Source: Legionella moravica DSM 19234
GTDB taxonomy: Bacteria > Pseudomonadota > Gammaproteobacteria > Legionellales > Legionellaceae
Direction: 5' to 3'
DNA: 64,000 nucleotides
NCBI RefSeq assembly: GCF_000423305.1
Contig: NZ_KE384000.1
Coordinates: 134,121-198,120, forward strand
A program made the translations under genes and the position numbers. Every line of letters starts with the position of its first letter. Position 1 is the first letter of the stretch. Positions 55,781 through 64,000 of the stretch are shown here, piece after piece. The notes below the pieces were generated by a model. That model worked only from the letters and a program-made list of their open reading frames with translations. It did not search any database and had not been told where the DNA came from.

Positions 55781-58006
55781 TTAAATGTTCATTTCAGGTG
55801 TTTCAATATAAAATCGCTCACTCTCATTAATCACATCCAATGATTCCTTAAGATTTTCTACAAAATCTGCTGATCGTGTTTTTCCACTACTCCATATAGA
55901 GTAACGATGTTTCGCCAGGAGAGTCACATTGTCTTGTGTTAACACTTCTTTTAGTACTTCTCGACAATCATGATAACAAGATTGTGCTTCCATCTTTTTA
56001 ACCAGTAAATCAAGAATAGTTAATTTTTCTTGCCTCAGCCCCTGGAACAGAGTTCTTATGATGCTGAATGAAGACAGTCCTTCACGTAAGTAATCACGAT
56101 GAGAGCGAATATTGTGTAACATGCGCTCCATATTAATGGCCTCTGTACCCACTTCCTCTATTAAAATATCGGCTGGTGAATGCAATACGCGATCCAATCG
56201 GCAATATTCAGCCATTTTTTTATCAACAAAATGAGCAATATGCTGCATTTCACCTAAAAAATGTGCCTGGTATTGGCGCTGGTTATCGGGATTATCCTGC
56301 GCTAATTGAAAGTATTGATTGAAGGCATTCACTTCGGCATGAGCGCTTGATAGACCTGATCCACTATAAAAATGGGGTGCTCGGAATAAATCCCCACCAG
56401 CCAAAACCATTAACTCCTGTTCCTGGTGCTTTAAGATACGCGCGGCAATCGCAGTACCCTGAGGATTGACAATAAAACTCTGCGAATTTTTAGTATCTAA
56501 TCGGACTCGCGGATCATTTAGAAACGGGAACTTATGGGTCAATAGCCTAGACCATTCCAATTGCATATTGATATGGATAAGTCGCGCAAAGTGTTTACTT
56601 TGATCCTTAGATGCAGAATCATTGGCTATTTGATTGAGCAATTGCATGAAAGTTTGCAATTCAGGAGGCACCTTGGTGGCAATATAAAATTGTCCCTTAG
56701 TTTCAAACGTTCTCAAATTATCTTCTTTTTCATCAATTTTGATTTTGAAAGTATCCGAATGGATCAATTCATCAAACGCCTGACTCAATTGTTGAGTTAA
56801 TTCATCATTATTAATAGAACGTTTCAATTCAATAAAATGATCAAAAGATGAATTTAAAACACCTGAAATAAATCCTTCAATTTGAATTCTTGATGGCTGA
56901 AATTCATCGCGAATTTTTTTGATATGAGTTAATTGTCCATTAATCTGAAAAGGATTCTGACGGTTATTTTCCACAATATCATAAATCATCGTGATGTATG
57001 CGTTAGGTGTCTCATTGCGATTAACTTCAGCTTTATTAGGTGATTTCAGCAAATAAAGCGGATTGGAAAACGCATTTCGCCCCCCTTCAGCGCAATAGAC
57101 ATAGTCGCATTCAAAGCGCGTTTTATGATTCAAAACACCGACACGAAACTTTTTATGAGTATCATCCGGGGGGATGATTTCATGAGCTTTCACTCCGGTT
57201 ACAATCTTAAGATTTGATGAATTAAATCTGGATAGCTCAACTAACCGGCTCATTAACGCCCGCTCCAGATCCTTAATCACGATGTGACCTCGGCCATCAG
57301 GATAGATATGCCCGCGATAAAATAATCTATTGTATTCTGCTGATCCCAAATAATGACGTAAATCAGCCATAATTGAAGGATCTAATACAACGGCCTGTTT
57401 CCGAGTATGTAACTGTTCCCCCTGACGTGCCTCAAGAAGAGTCACATTGGCTCCGGATTCATAAAGTTTTAATGCAGCCATTAAACCCGTTGGGCCTGCA
57501 CCTATGACAACAAGATCTTTGGGTGTTGCTGTTTGATTTTGTAAATGATTCATAATAATGCGATTGATGTTTGTCTGAGGCGTTAACAAATTAGATTTAA
57601 TAAGATTCAACACGTCCAATTGTTTCTCTTCAAAACAATTCAATTGAAACCAGGTTAAATATTCATTAAAAAAATCGCGATGAAGTTCATTCACCAAAAC
57701 ATCATCATTTTGTTCATAAGCATTTTTAATCTGCACTAAAAGATACTTTGCTGCCTCCAGTTTTTCTATAAGCTTTTGTTGTACCAACAAAATCTGGCTC
57801 AATCGCTTTTTGCCTTCTTTGTTCAATTGATAACCTTCAGTGTATTCACCATGTTTCAGCAAAGATTGGGTTAAATTGTCTCTATTAATACCCAAGAGAA
57901 AATCAATCTGATCTTTATTCAAACTGTTAGACCCCTCTAAATTAATATTGGGTAATTTTGAGTTAATATGAAGAAACAAGGCATCCAATTGTACTAATTC
58001 AATCAT
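55781..58006 (-). CDS. Large FAD-dependent monooxygenase-like protein, MICAL-like
   Basis: A 741-residue protein from the ATG at 58006. A helical N-terminal 160 residues precedes a p-hydroxybenzoate-hydroxylase-fold FAD domain: the dinucleotide loop VVIGAGPTGLMAAL at about 167-180, an acidic LLEAR, and the second FAD block AGGDLFRAPHFYSGSGLSSAHAE near 560. The middle (QAVVLDPSIMADLRHYLG) and VIKDLERALMSRL resemble MICAL oxygenases. A 150-residue helical tail ends the protein. No membrane or signal segment. It could oxidise a protein or small-molecule substrate; an exported enzyme is possible. Confidence 0.8.
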   Translation of the reverse strand: MIELVQLDALFLHINSKLPNINLEGSNSLNKDQIDFLLGINRDNLTQSLLKHGEYTEGYQLNKEGKKRLSQILLVQQKLIEKLEAAKYLLVQIKNAYEQNDDVLVNELHRDFFNEYLTWFQLNCFEEKQLDVLNLIKSNLLTPQTNINRIIMNHLQNQTATPKDLVVIGAGPTGLMAALKLYESGANVTLLEARQGEQLHTRKQAVVLDPSIMADLRHYLGSAEYNRLFYRGHIYPDGRGHIVIKDLERALMSRLVELSRFNSSNLKIVTGVKAHEIIPPDDTHKKFRVGVLNHKTRFECDYVYCAEGGRNAFSNPLYLLKSPNKAEVNRNETPNAYITMIYDIVENNRQNPFQINGQLTHIKKIRDEFQPSRIQIEGFISGVLNSSFDHFIELKRSINNDELTQQLSQAFDELIHSDTFKIKIDEKEDNLRTFETKGQFYIATKVPPELQTFMQLLNQIANDSASKDQSKHFARLIHINMQLEWSRLLTHKFPFLNDPRVRLDTKNSQSFIVNPQGTAIAARILKHQEQELMVLAGGDLFRAPHFYSGSGLSSAHAEVNAFNQYFQLAQDNPDNQRQYQAHFLGEMQHIAHFVDKKMAEYCRLDRVLHSPADILIEEVGTEAINMERMLHNIRSHRDYLREGLSSFSIIRTLFQGLRQEKLTILDLLVKKMEAQSCYHDCREVLKEVLTQDNVTLLAKHRYSIWSSGKTRSADFVENLKESLDVINESERFYIETPEMNI

Positions 58007-58108
58007 AGTGGTACACCATTTGCAGTTAATGATTAGACATGATGCAGTATTGTAAAGAATAAAACTTAAGCAACTATTAAGAAACACTCTGCTGATTGCA
58101 ATAATTCG

Positions 58109-59017
58109 TTAAACGATAAGTTTATCTTCGCCCCTAACTTCTGGCTTATTTTGAACCATAGCCCAGGTTACGCCTCCAATAACCATTCCTGAACCTAATA
58201 CTTGCAGCAAAGTAGGTGGAGTACCGCGGAAGACTGATAACATCATGGTCACTAGCGGCATAAAGTTATAAATTAAATTAGGTTCAGTGACACCTATTCG
58301 CTCAATCGCCTGTGTCCAGCATATATAAGCAATTACCGTGGCACCAATAACGAGGCCAACCAGGGACCAAACCGGTACCATCGATACGGGGAGCTTAGGC
58401 ATGGGACTTAAAACCAAGGCTAAAACAAGCAAGAGTATAGCCCCAATAATCACTACGATGGTTATGTTGATTAAAGGAGTCACATGAGCCGGCAACCAAC
58501 GGCGCGAAGCGACGGTATAAAACGAAAAGCAAAGAGCGGAAAGGAGCGCGATAGAATCTCCCCAATTGAGACTTAAATTCGAGATTCCTGTATCGCTGGA
58601 CCCCAGAACAGCCAATGTTGCACCACTTACTGAAACAATTATTGCAATGACGGTATGGATGCTTGGAATTTCTTTACTCACTATTCCTTCTGCAATCGCA
58701 GTAAATACAGGTGATAGGGCCATAATTACAGCAACAGTTATAGGAGAAGTAACACTTAATGCAAAAAATAAACCGACTTGAAAGCAGGTTATTCCTATAA
58801 AACCAAGTAAAAAATAATGCCACCAATGACCTTTTAAGCTGGATAGTTTTGGTTTTTCTACAAAAAGGATTAGCGCCAGGAGTATAATCGCTCCAAAACC
58901 AAATCGTGCTGTTGCGGTATCCAGAGGGGTTAACCAGGTCATGGTTGTTTTACCCCAAATATAAGCAGCTCCCCAAAAAAATACAGCAATACAGGCTAAT
59001 ATACGCCCCATTCCCAT
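58109..59017 (-). CDS. EamA/DMT-superfamily permease
   Basis: A 302-residue membrane protein from the ATG at 59017, with ten predicted helices in two EamA repeats (about 5-135 and 150-285). FWGAAYIWGK near 14 and FSFYTVASRRWLPAH near 167 are the usual repeat starts. Drug/metabolite exporters of this family move amino acids or small molecules out; the substrate cannot be told. The frame opens at 59083 but the normal family length fits 59017. Confidence 0.88.
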   Translation of the reverse strand: MGMGRILACIAVFFWGAAYIWGKTTMTWLTPLDTATARFGFGAIILLALILFVEKPKLSSLKGHWWHYFLLGFIGITCFQVGLFFALSVTSPITVAVIMALSPVFTAIAEGIVSKEIPSIHTVIAIIVSVSGATLAVLGSSDTGISNLSLNWGDSIALLSALCFSFYTVASRRWLPAHVTPLINITIVVIIGAILLLVLALVLSPMPKLPVSMVPVWSLVGLVIGATVIAYICWTQAIERIGVTEPNLIYNFMPLVTMMLSVFRGTPPTLLQVLGSGMVIGGVTWAMVQNKPEVRGEDKLIV

Positions 59018-59103
59018 AATCGTGTATCCCTTTATGTTTACTGCCATTAATCCCAATATAATACGATTTAATACATGTCGCACAATTCAACTTACGTTAT
59101 TTT

Positions 59104-59742
59104 TTATATGGATTGCTTTAGCAAGTAAATAACCTCTTCATCCGATGTCTGGGGAAAATTATCATACCAAAGACCCACCGCATAAAAGTTAATAGGTTTC
59201 AGTGGACAGACTAATTGATCCACCATTGCAGCCAGTTCCTCGCATGTTGAATATTCAGCAACCGGAACAGCAACAACAAGCGATGCGGGTTGCTGTTTAC
59301 GAATTGCAGCAACGGCTGCTCGCATGGTAAAACCGGTTGCAATGCCGTCATCTACTAAAATAATGGTTTTTCCATTCAAGGACGGATAAGTGCGATTCCC
59401 ATGATATAAAAGCTCTCTACGTTCTAATTCTTTCTGCTCTCGTTCAACAATCGCTTTAACGGATGATGAATCCAGATTTAATTGCTTCATCAAAGGCTCA
59501 TTAAACAGTAGGGTTCCACCCGATGCAATTGCCCCCATGGCAAGCTCTTCATGCCCAGGAACTCCTAATTTTCGAACGATAAACACATCAAAGGGCAAAG
59601 ACAGTTCCCTTGCCAACTCATACGCTACAGGGACTCCCCCACGAGGTAATGCCAAAATAATCACATCCGCCTGGTGAGCGTATGATTTAAGATGCTTAGC
59701 CAGAATGATTCCCGCTTCTCTTCGATCGATGTACTTGTCCAT
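59104..59742 (-). CDS. Phosphoribosyltransferase-like protein
   Basis: A 212-residue protein with the type I phosphoribosyltransferase PRPP loop at IILVDDGIATGFTMRAA (about 127-143) and an early LPRGGVPVAYELA. This family, annotated as predicted phosphoribosyltransferases, is often found as a single-domain protein with no proven substrate. It has no partner gene; the next gene on this strand (EamA) begins 86 bases after its stop. Confidence 0.85.
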   Translation of the reverse strand: MDKYIDRREAGIILAKHLKSYAHQADVIILALPRGGVPVAYELARELSLPFDVFIVRKLGVPGHEELAMGAIASGGTLLFNEPLMKQLNLDSSSVKAIVEREQKELERRELLYHGNRTYPSLNGKTIILVDDGIATGFTMRAAVAAIRKQQPASLVVAVPVAEYSTCEELAAMVDQLVCPLKPINFYAVGLWYDNFPQTSDEEVIYLLKQSI

Positions 59743-60092
59743 TTTTGTTCACCACAAGAAACCAGGATCCAGACAGGAATCCTGACTAGCAATAAGTTCA
59801 CGTAATCAAGGTTTGATCATACAAATAAAACGACTCACATTAATTAATGATCAATTAGGGTCTATTAACATCTTATCTATTTACCCCTACGTCCAGTACT
59901 TAACCAGGTTTATCAGTTAAATAACTACACAGTTATTATAGACCATGCAGCCATCCATGTTTCAGATGAGCACTGATGGTTACAAAATGGGGCAATATAT
60001 TCCTTACAAAACAGATACTAATCAGGAATATACCTACTCTGGTGAGTTGATGATTACGATTTTGGCGATTCCGAAATATTCCTGATCAGTGT
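59743..60092. other. Gene-free spacer
   Basis: A 350-base AT-rich stretch between two minus-strand genes. GAATATTCC-like fragments recur (GGAATATACC near 60023 and GAAATATTCC near 60075), but no gene, repeat or strong hairpin is supported. Confidence 0.35.
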
Positions 60093-60815
60093 TTAAATAG
60101 AAAAGAATGGCTCACTGAGCATGTCTTCAGCCTGCTCTCCTAAATCACGCAAATCATACAATTCATTTAATAATAAATCACAGGATGACTCTGATAATTT
60201 AGAAAAGAAACTCATGCTCCGACTGACACATGGGCTCGATATCATCAAGGGTGGAGCATAATCGTCAGAAACTGAAGAGGCAGCAGAGCTCACGTCAGAA
60301 AAAAAACGTAACTGCTGGCTTCCACACGGGATCGAAGACAGATTGAGGGGGTCGCAATCATCAGAAACTGAAATTACCGAACTGCTCATTTGGATATTGG
60401 GCTCGGCAGGTTGAACATCAAAATCACTGGATACAGTGTGAATAGTACCTTTTTTATGTCTTTTAATACAGTAATATGAATTTTTAACCTGATTCGCTGA
60501 ATGATTTAATTCTCGACCAATTAAAGCAAAACCAGCGCCTTCTTCTTTTCGTTTAAAAATATAATTCAATTGCTCTAGAGTGAAAGGATCGCGAGAAAGA
60601 CTGGGATTCAAATGATCATACCATCGTTCACGACACTGCTTTCCATTTGGAAAAACCGAACAACTTCCAGGAGGGAGCTTTATAAGAAGCTCAAACTCCA
60701 GGTGTTTTGCAATTACAGGCCAGGTTGACCTAGTCGGCTGTTCCACTAATTCAACCAATAAACGATCAGCGATTGAATTCCATTTAAAATGGCGAATTTG
60801 CTTTTTTGAAGGCAT
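60093..60815 (-). CDS. Myb R2R3-domain protein, putative nuclear effector
   Basis: A 240-residue protein from the ATG at 60815 (an earlier start at 61022 is open, but a promoter lies in between). Residues about 10-122 match eukaryotic c-Myb R2R3: VELV...W.VIAKHL, GKQCRERWYDHLNP, then F(T)LEQLNYI...ALIGRELN and NQVKNSYYCIKRHK. An insertion of about 18 residues sits between helices 2 and 3 of the first repeat. After this comes a tandem Ser/Asp-rich repeat (about 145-209: SVSDDCDPLNLSS, SVSDDYAPPLMISS) and an acidic tail EDMLSEPFFSI. The domain binds DNA in eukaryotes; the tail fits a Dot/Icm signal. I infer a host-nucleus DNA binder. Confidence 0.75.
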   Translation of the reverse strand: MPSKKQIRHFKWNSIADRLLVELVEQPTRSTWPVIAKHLEFELLIKLPPGSCSVFPNGKQCRERWYDHLNPSLSRDPFTLEQLNYIFKRKEEGAGFALIGRELNHSANQVKNSYYCIKRHKKGTIHTVSSDFDVQPAEPNIQMSSSVISVSDDCDPLNLSSIPCGSQQLRFFSDVSSAASSVSDDYAPPLMISSPCVSRSMSFFSKLSESSCDLLLNELYDLRDLGEQAEDMLSEPFFSI

Positions 60816-60854
60816 AAACATCTCATAAAGTATGTGTTTATTTTTTGCCCACAT

Positions 60855-60883
60855 AGTATAAGGTAATATTACATGTATTTCAA
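60855..60883 (-). promoter_or_regulatory. Sigma-70-type promoter of the Myb-like gene
   Basis: On the minus strand: TTGAAA (60883-60878), 17 bases, TATACT (60860-60855). Five of six bases at each box match consensus. It lies 40 bases before the ATG at 60815 and inside the longer frame, favouring the shorter protein. Confidence 0.65.
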
Positions 60884-61060
60884 TTGGCTCATTAAGAGCA
60901 AATTTTGAGATTTTCTGATTGAAGCACACAGAGGCAGGTTTTTCATGAGACCCGCTTAAAAATATTGATAAGCATCCGCTTATCTTGTAACTTAACCTCC
61001 ACTGAATGAACGCTTGCTTCATTTCTTAAGGATTTAACTACAACAAAAGAAGGATGTTAT

Positions 61061-61498
61061 ATGAGAAAACTCGTTGCTTTAGCCATGCTATTCACAGCAT
61101 TAGATGGTTTTGCGAATGAATTACATTCGTATGTGAAAATCAAAGAGACTGTTGCAAAGGGGCAGTTAGTTCGCATTTTTGTTGATTACGCTAAATGCTC
61201 AGTGCCAAGCAGCGGTTATAAAATGGCTAATTATAATTCAGCGTACACCCCTAATGAAATTGCAATTAACAATGATGCCGGTTATATGGCTGCTTCCATG
61301 ATGCATTTTACCGTAAATCATCCACAATATCCCAACCAGCCACTCTATGAATTTATTCGCTACACTATTGCGAGTAACGGTGACGTTTCAATCAGTTTAA
61401 TCCCCTTAAACGCGACAGATTACACACCACTATCCGACAAAATTACTTTTAAATGTACAATTAATGAATCAGCGCATTTCTTTATAGAAAACAAATAA
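61061..61498 (+). CDS. Small secreted protein
   Basis: A 145-residue protein with a signal peptide (MRKLVALAMLFTALDGFANE, cut near 19) and a beta-rich mature domain with two cysteines (Cys47 and Cys132) that could pair. GAAGGATG lies upstream of the ATG. It is not glycine- or Ser/Cys-rich enough to be a TOMM precursor. It is upstream of the McbBCD-like genes by 142 bases and may be unrelated. Confidence 0.7.
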   Translation: MRKLVALAMLFTALDGFANELHSYVKIKETVAKGQLVRIFVDYAKCSVPSSGYKMANYNSAYTPNEIAINNDAGYMAASMMHFTVNHPQYPNQPLYEFIRYTIASNGDVSISLIPLNATDYTPLSDKITFKCTINESAHFFIENK

Positions 61499-61594
61499 GC
61501 CTTATTCTATTTGAAATGTCATTTTTTTAAGACCCTGTATTGATTTTTATCCATATAAAGCGTTTCTTTTCGACAATTCCTTCGAAGAGAAAAA

Positions 61595-61654
61595 ATGAAA
61601 GTCGGGGTCTTGAACTATTTAATTTGTATGGGGATGATGCATGTATGTAATTAA
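61595..61654 (+). CDS. Very short possible leader ORF before the E1-like gene
   Basis: A 19-residue frame (MKVGVLNYLICMGMMHVCN) with GAAGAGAA ahead of it, ending 14 bases inside the next gene. A hairpin (TTCTTTTCG...CGAAGAGAA, 61565-61592) overlaps its ribosome site. It may be a regulatory leader peptide; it has two Cys but no Ser/Thr/Gly run, so it is a poor azoline-peptide precursor. Confidence 0.25.
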   Translation: MKVGVLNYLICMGMMHVCN

Positions 61655-62519
61655 CGAATATCAATTGGTTAATGTCGCTTCTGATGTTTACCTGACTAAC
61701 GCAAACCTGGGCGCTAAAATACCCCACCCAAAATTCGCAGAACTTTTAGCTGAATTGAAAGAATGCCCTCATCTGGAGTGTTCTGAAGATTTTTTAATAC
61801 AGCTTTCACAACGCTATGGATTCGACATTAATGCGTTAAAAAAAGTACTGGTTGAACAATTAAATGTTTTAAAGCCAATGTTGCAGCAAAAAATACCTCT
61901 GATCTATATTAATTGCGATGTCGCTTTAATCAGAACTGTATTACAGGAAACACTCAGTAAACATCATCATGTTCAATTAGTGAATGAAGAACTGTTCTCC
62001 TACGAAAAAAATTCAATGGTGATCTACTTTCGTAATAACTACTCAAATCAATCCTTTAATTCACTATACCAAAATCTGGATGAAGATGTTTATCTTGTTA
62101 CAGCAGGAGTTCTTCATCAATTATTAATTATTGATAATCTGTATGTCGCAGGAAGTGGATTACCCACCCATTATTCTAATTTGCATCAAATAATGAATTA
62201 TCTAAACAGCTCTATTCCAGCCACTAAAAACAATTGGCTGTTGCTTTATCGTGACATGATAAAAAATTCAATGGCGCAATTCCCCGATCCAGAAATTAAT
62301 AGCTGTCAGCAGGCTTACATTGCTTATTGTCTGAATCAATTTATCGCTCAATTTACCAATCTCTGGCAAGCTCCCACCCCTTTCGACCAAGTCAATTGCT
62401 TTTGGCAGGCAGATCTCAACAGTTTCACCATAGTCAGTGAAGCAGCGCTTCATTCTCCTTTTGCAGAACAAGACATGAAACTCAATTTAAATCAGATAAA
62501 AGTGCGGGAGACTGCTTAA
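61641..62519 (+). CDS. McbB-like (E1-like) partner of the YcaO enzyme
   Basis: A 292-residue protein; ATG 61641 has GGGG at seven bases. McbB of microcin B17 has about 295 residues, and both this gene's length and its place before SagB-type and YcaO genes fit it. The N-terminal 75 residues look like a winged-helix peptide-clamp domain (SEDFLIQLSQRYGFDINALKK). The rest has weak E1-like strands (PLIYINCDVALIRTVL). No clear ATP site or zinc Cys pair is visible. It would present the precursor peptide to the YcaO protein. Assignment is mainly from context. Confidence 0.55.
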   Translation: MYVINEYQLVNVASDVYLTNANLGAKIPHPKFAELLAELKECPHLECSEDFLIQLSQRYGFDINALKKVLVEQLNVLKPMLQQKIPLIYINCDVALIRTVLQETLSKHHHVQLVNEELFSYEKNSMVIYFRNNYSNQSFNSLYQNLDEDVYLVTAGVLHQLLIIDNLYVAGSGLPTHYSNLHQIMNYLNSSIPATKNNWLLLYRDMIKNSMAQFPDPEINSCQQAYIAYCLNQFIAQFTNLWQAPTPFDQVNCFWQADLNSFTIVSEAALHSPFAEQDMKLNLNQIKVRETA

Positions 62520-62522
62520 ATA

Positions 62523-63317
62523 ATGGAAAACAAATCTATATTTATTAATGGACTCATTGAAGGCAGCCTGGATTCTCAAGTGTACCAGGATGTACGCCGA
62601 ACCTTTGCCAGAGAAACCATATCGTTTTTAAAACACGGTAATCTATCCATTACCAATATCAATCCTAAACTGATTAATCGGGTGCAATTTACTGAATGTG
62701 AAATCTCACCTTTTCATAGCCATGATATTGATTGCAGTTCCATAGAAAATACCTCGTTCCAAAGAAAAGCATCAACCCCCCGATTCAGTAACCAAAAAAT
62801 TGATTTTGCTCTTTTGCAACAATTATTAGTCAATTGCTTTTCCCCCAATGAATTCAATAAAAGGCCTTATCCCTCAGCGGGAGGACTTTATCCAGTAGAG
62901 CCATTAGTATTTTTGTTTCAGGAGCGAATTGATGGATTTAAGGGGCCTTCAGGGTGCTATCATTTTCGCCCAATCAGTAAAAAATTGCAGCTTATAAAAA
63001 AAATGGAACTGCAGACCTTGTATAATAAAGTTCTTCATGGCTCGGTTGGCAACAATCAGGAATGTTGGCCTAATTTCACTGTGCTTTACTTGGCACATCT
63101 TGGAAAAGCCATCTTTAAATACCGCTATCGCGGCTATCGGCATGCACTCATGGAAGCAGGATCGATGTTTCAGCATGCTACTGTGATATCACAACAAAAT
63201 GATCTGCGCACCAATGTCTGGTCAACCTTCAGTGAACAAGAAATGCTCTATGAATTGGGACTTGATCATGGCGTTTATTTGCCCTTAACAACGCAGTTAT
63301 TTGGTTATGGAGAGTAA
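62523..63317 (+). CDS. SagB/ThcOx-type azoline dehydrogenase (McbC-like)
   Basis: A 264-residue flavin dehydrogenase of the nitroreductase fold. The family sequence is seen as KRPYPSAGGLYPVEPLVFLF near 117-136, and the C-terminal helix with YRHALMEAGSMFQHA near 204-218 carries the conserved Lys/Tyr-type environment (YRYRGYRH). It oxidises azolines to thiazoles or oxazoles with FMN. Its ATG follows the McbB-like stop by three bases and it ends one base before the YcaO gene, so all three are coupled. Confidence 0.82.
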   Translation: MENKSIFINGLIEGSLDSQVYQDVRRTFARETISFLKHGNLSITNINPKLINRVQFTECEISPFHSHDIDCSSIENTSFQRKASTPRFSNQKIDFALLQQLLVNCFSPNEFNKRPYPSAGGLYPVEPLVFLFQERIDGFKGPSGCYHFRPISKKLQLIKKMELQTLYNKVLHGSVGNNQECWPNFTVLYLAHLGKAIFKYRYRGYRHALMEAGSMFQHATVISQQNDLRTNVWSTFSEQEMLYELGLDHGVYLPLTTQLFGYGE

Positions 63318-63318
63318 C

Positions 63319-64000
63319 ATGGATCTGGCTCGCTTCAGGGATTACCCGCATCTGCCACAATGTACCGTTAAACACGCCTCTATTCATTATCCAGTAAAAA
63401 TTAAATTAAGTAATGAAAGCCTTTTATGCACTCCCAAATCAATGATTATTGATGGAATTATCAGTTATGGGGGAAGCACCGGAATTGGCCTGACTCTGCC
63501 TTGTAAAGCCTATGGTGAATATTATGAACGCAATCATTTATTTACGGGTGTTCAGGTAAGCAGTTACAAAAAATTAAATCAGATACAACCTCTGTCCTAT
63601 CAAGAGCAATTGAGTTCTTTATGTCAATTAAAAGTGGCTGATAAAGAAAGCTGTCTGGACCATGTATTCGCTTTTACCCAAGTCTTCAATTTGTTCGACG
63701 ATCAACCTCAAGAGTTTTTTTATAACGGGATATCGCTCACCTGCAATAAAGAAGACAGTCCATTTATTAATTACAGTGACAGCTGTGCTTGCGCATCACA
63801 TCCCAAAAAAGAAAAGGCTCTTTATAATTCGTTGATGGAGTTTATCGAGCGCCAAGCCCTGTTAGGCAGTTGGCTGTCTCAAAGTTATCAATACTGCATC
63901 AATCCACAACTGCTAAAAGAAGTCACACCTTATGAAGAATTAGCTGAATTATTTTTAGATAACGGGGAGCTTTATATTTTTCACAATGGAAACAAATTAC
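63319..64000 (+). CDS. YcaO cyclodehydratase (McbD-like), truncated by window edge
   Basis: The first 227 residues of a YcaO-domain protein; the frame runs off the right end. The ATP-binding segments are GSTGIGLTLPCKAYGEYYERN (about 56-76) and DSCACASHPKKEKALYNSLMEFIER (about 154-178), with the Glu-Arg pairs that bind Mg-ATP. YcaO proteins turn Cys, Ser or Thr of a precursor peptide into azolines. ATG 63319 is one base after the stop of the dehydrogenase gene. The full family length is about 400. Confidence 0.85.
   Translation, partial: MDLARFRDYPHLPQCTVKHASIHYPVKIKLSNESLLCTPKSMIIDGIISYGGSTGIGLTLPCKAYGEYYERNHLFTGVQVSSYKKLNQIQPLSYQEQLSSLCQLKVADKESCLDHVFAFTQVFNLFDDQPQEFFYNGISLTCNKEDSPFINYSDSCACASHPKKEKALYNSLMEFIERQALLGSWLSQSYQYCINPQLLKEVTPYEELAELFLDNGELYIFHNGNKL

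Noticed and set aside
60816-61022. 69-residue N-terminal extension of the Myb-like protein
   Set aside because: A strong TTGAAA-17-TATACT promoter lies within it and no good ribosome site precedes 61022.
61061-61498. Precursor peptide for the azoline locus
   Set aside because: It has a Sec signal peptide, is 145 residues long and lacks a Gly/Ser/Cys/Thr-rich core.

Overview
The window is almost certainly from Legionella pneumophila or a close relative. Three recognisable clusters support this: the Dot/Icm effector gene ankH beside an Smr-domain gene, the very large effector gene ceg28 beside murI, and the bdhA-patD operon. The DNA is AT-rich. Intergenic spaces carry small palindromic repeats and decayed insertion sequences, and many proteins have eukaryotic-like domains or Ser/Glu-rich tails. 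The species call is from remembered gene content, not a database search.

Left part (0-26 kb). This is largely chromosomal core. ankH-smr lie head to tail, followed by a prmB-aroC-asd operon on the minus strand. A plus-strand run follows: smr2, rhodanese, grxC, secB, gpsA and a hypothetical gene. A decayed DUF559 endonuclease gene lies between two 123-bp inverted repeats. After it come murI, ceg28, a dapA-lipoprotein-QEGLA metallopeptidase operon, the bdhA-patD-acetoacetate decarboxylase operon, motAB, and a three-gene phospholipid cluster (CdsA-like, acyltransferase, CDP-alcohol transferase).

Middle part (26-52 kb). This is accessory and effector-rich. It starts with a REP-like repeat cluster and a Map-like acid phosphatase. 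Next are secreted and membrane proteins, a hybrid histidine kinase, a cyclodipeptide-synthase-like protein that lacks the expected serine, a diguanylate cyclase and an HglS-type oxygenase. Then come an ankyrin protein, a TALE-like repeat protein, an ankyrin+LRR mosaic, a clan CE cysteine protease-like protein, a serine hydrolase, an acetyltransferase and a Ser/Thr kinase. IS- and MITE-like remnants are scattered through the stretch.

Right part (52-64 kb). It holds a ydiJ-type flavoprotein, a large FAD monooxygenase-like protein, an EamA transporter, a phosphoribosyltransferase and a gene with a eukaryotic-type Myb R2R3 domain. The window ends inside an McbBCD-like (TOMM/azoline RiPP) locus: a putative E1-like partner, a SagB-type dehydrogenase and a YcaO protein cut by the window edge.

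The strongest discovery candidate is the gene at 39932-41020. It encodes four consecutive 33-34 residue repeats with the TALE layout, including a variable pair at repeat positions 12-13 followed by Gly-Gly. It sits behind a near-perfect PmrA box, the regulatory mark of many Dot/Icm effector genes. Together with the Myb-domain gene it suggests that this genome encodes several proteins meant to bind DNA in the host nucleus.
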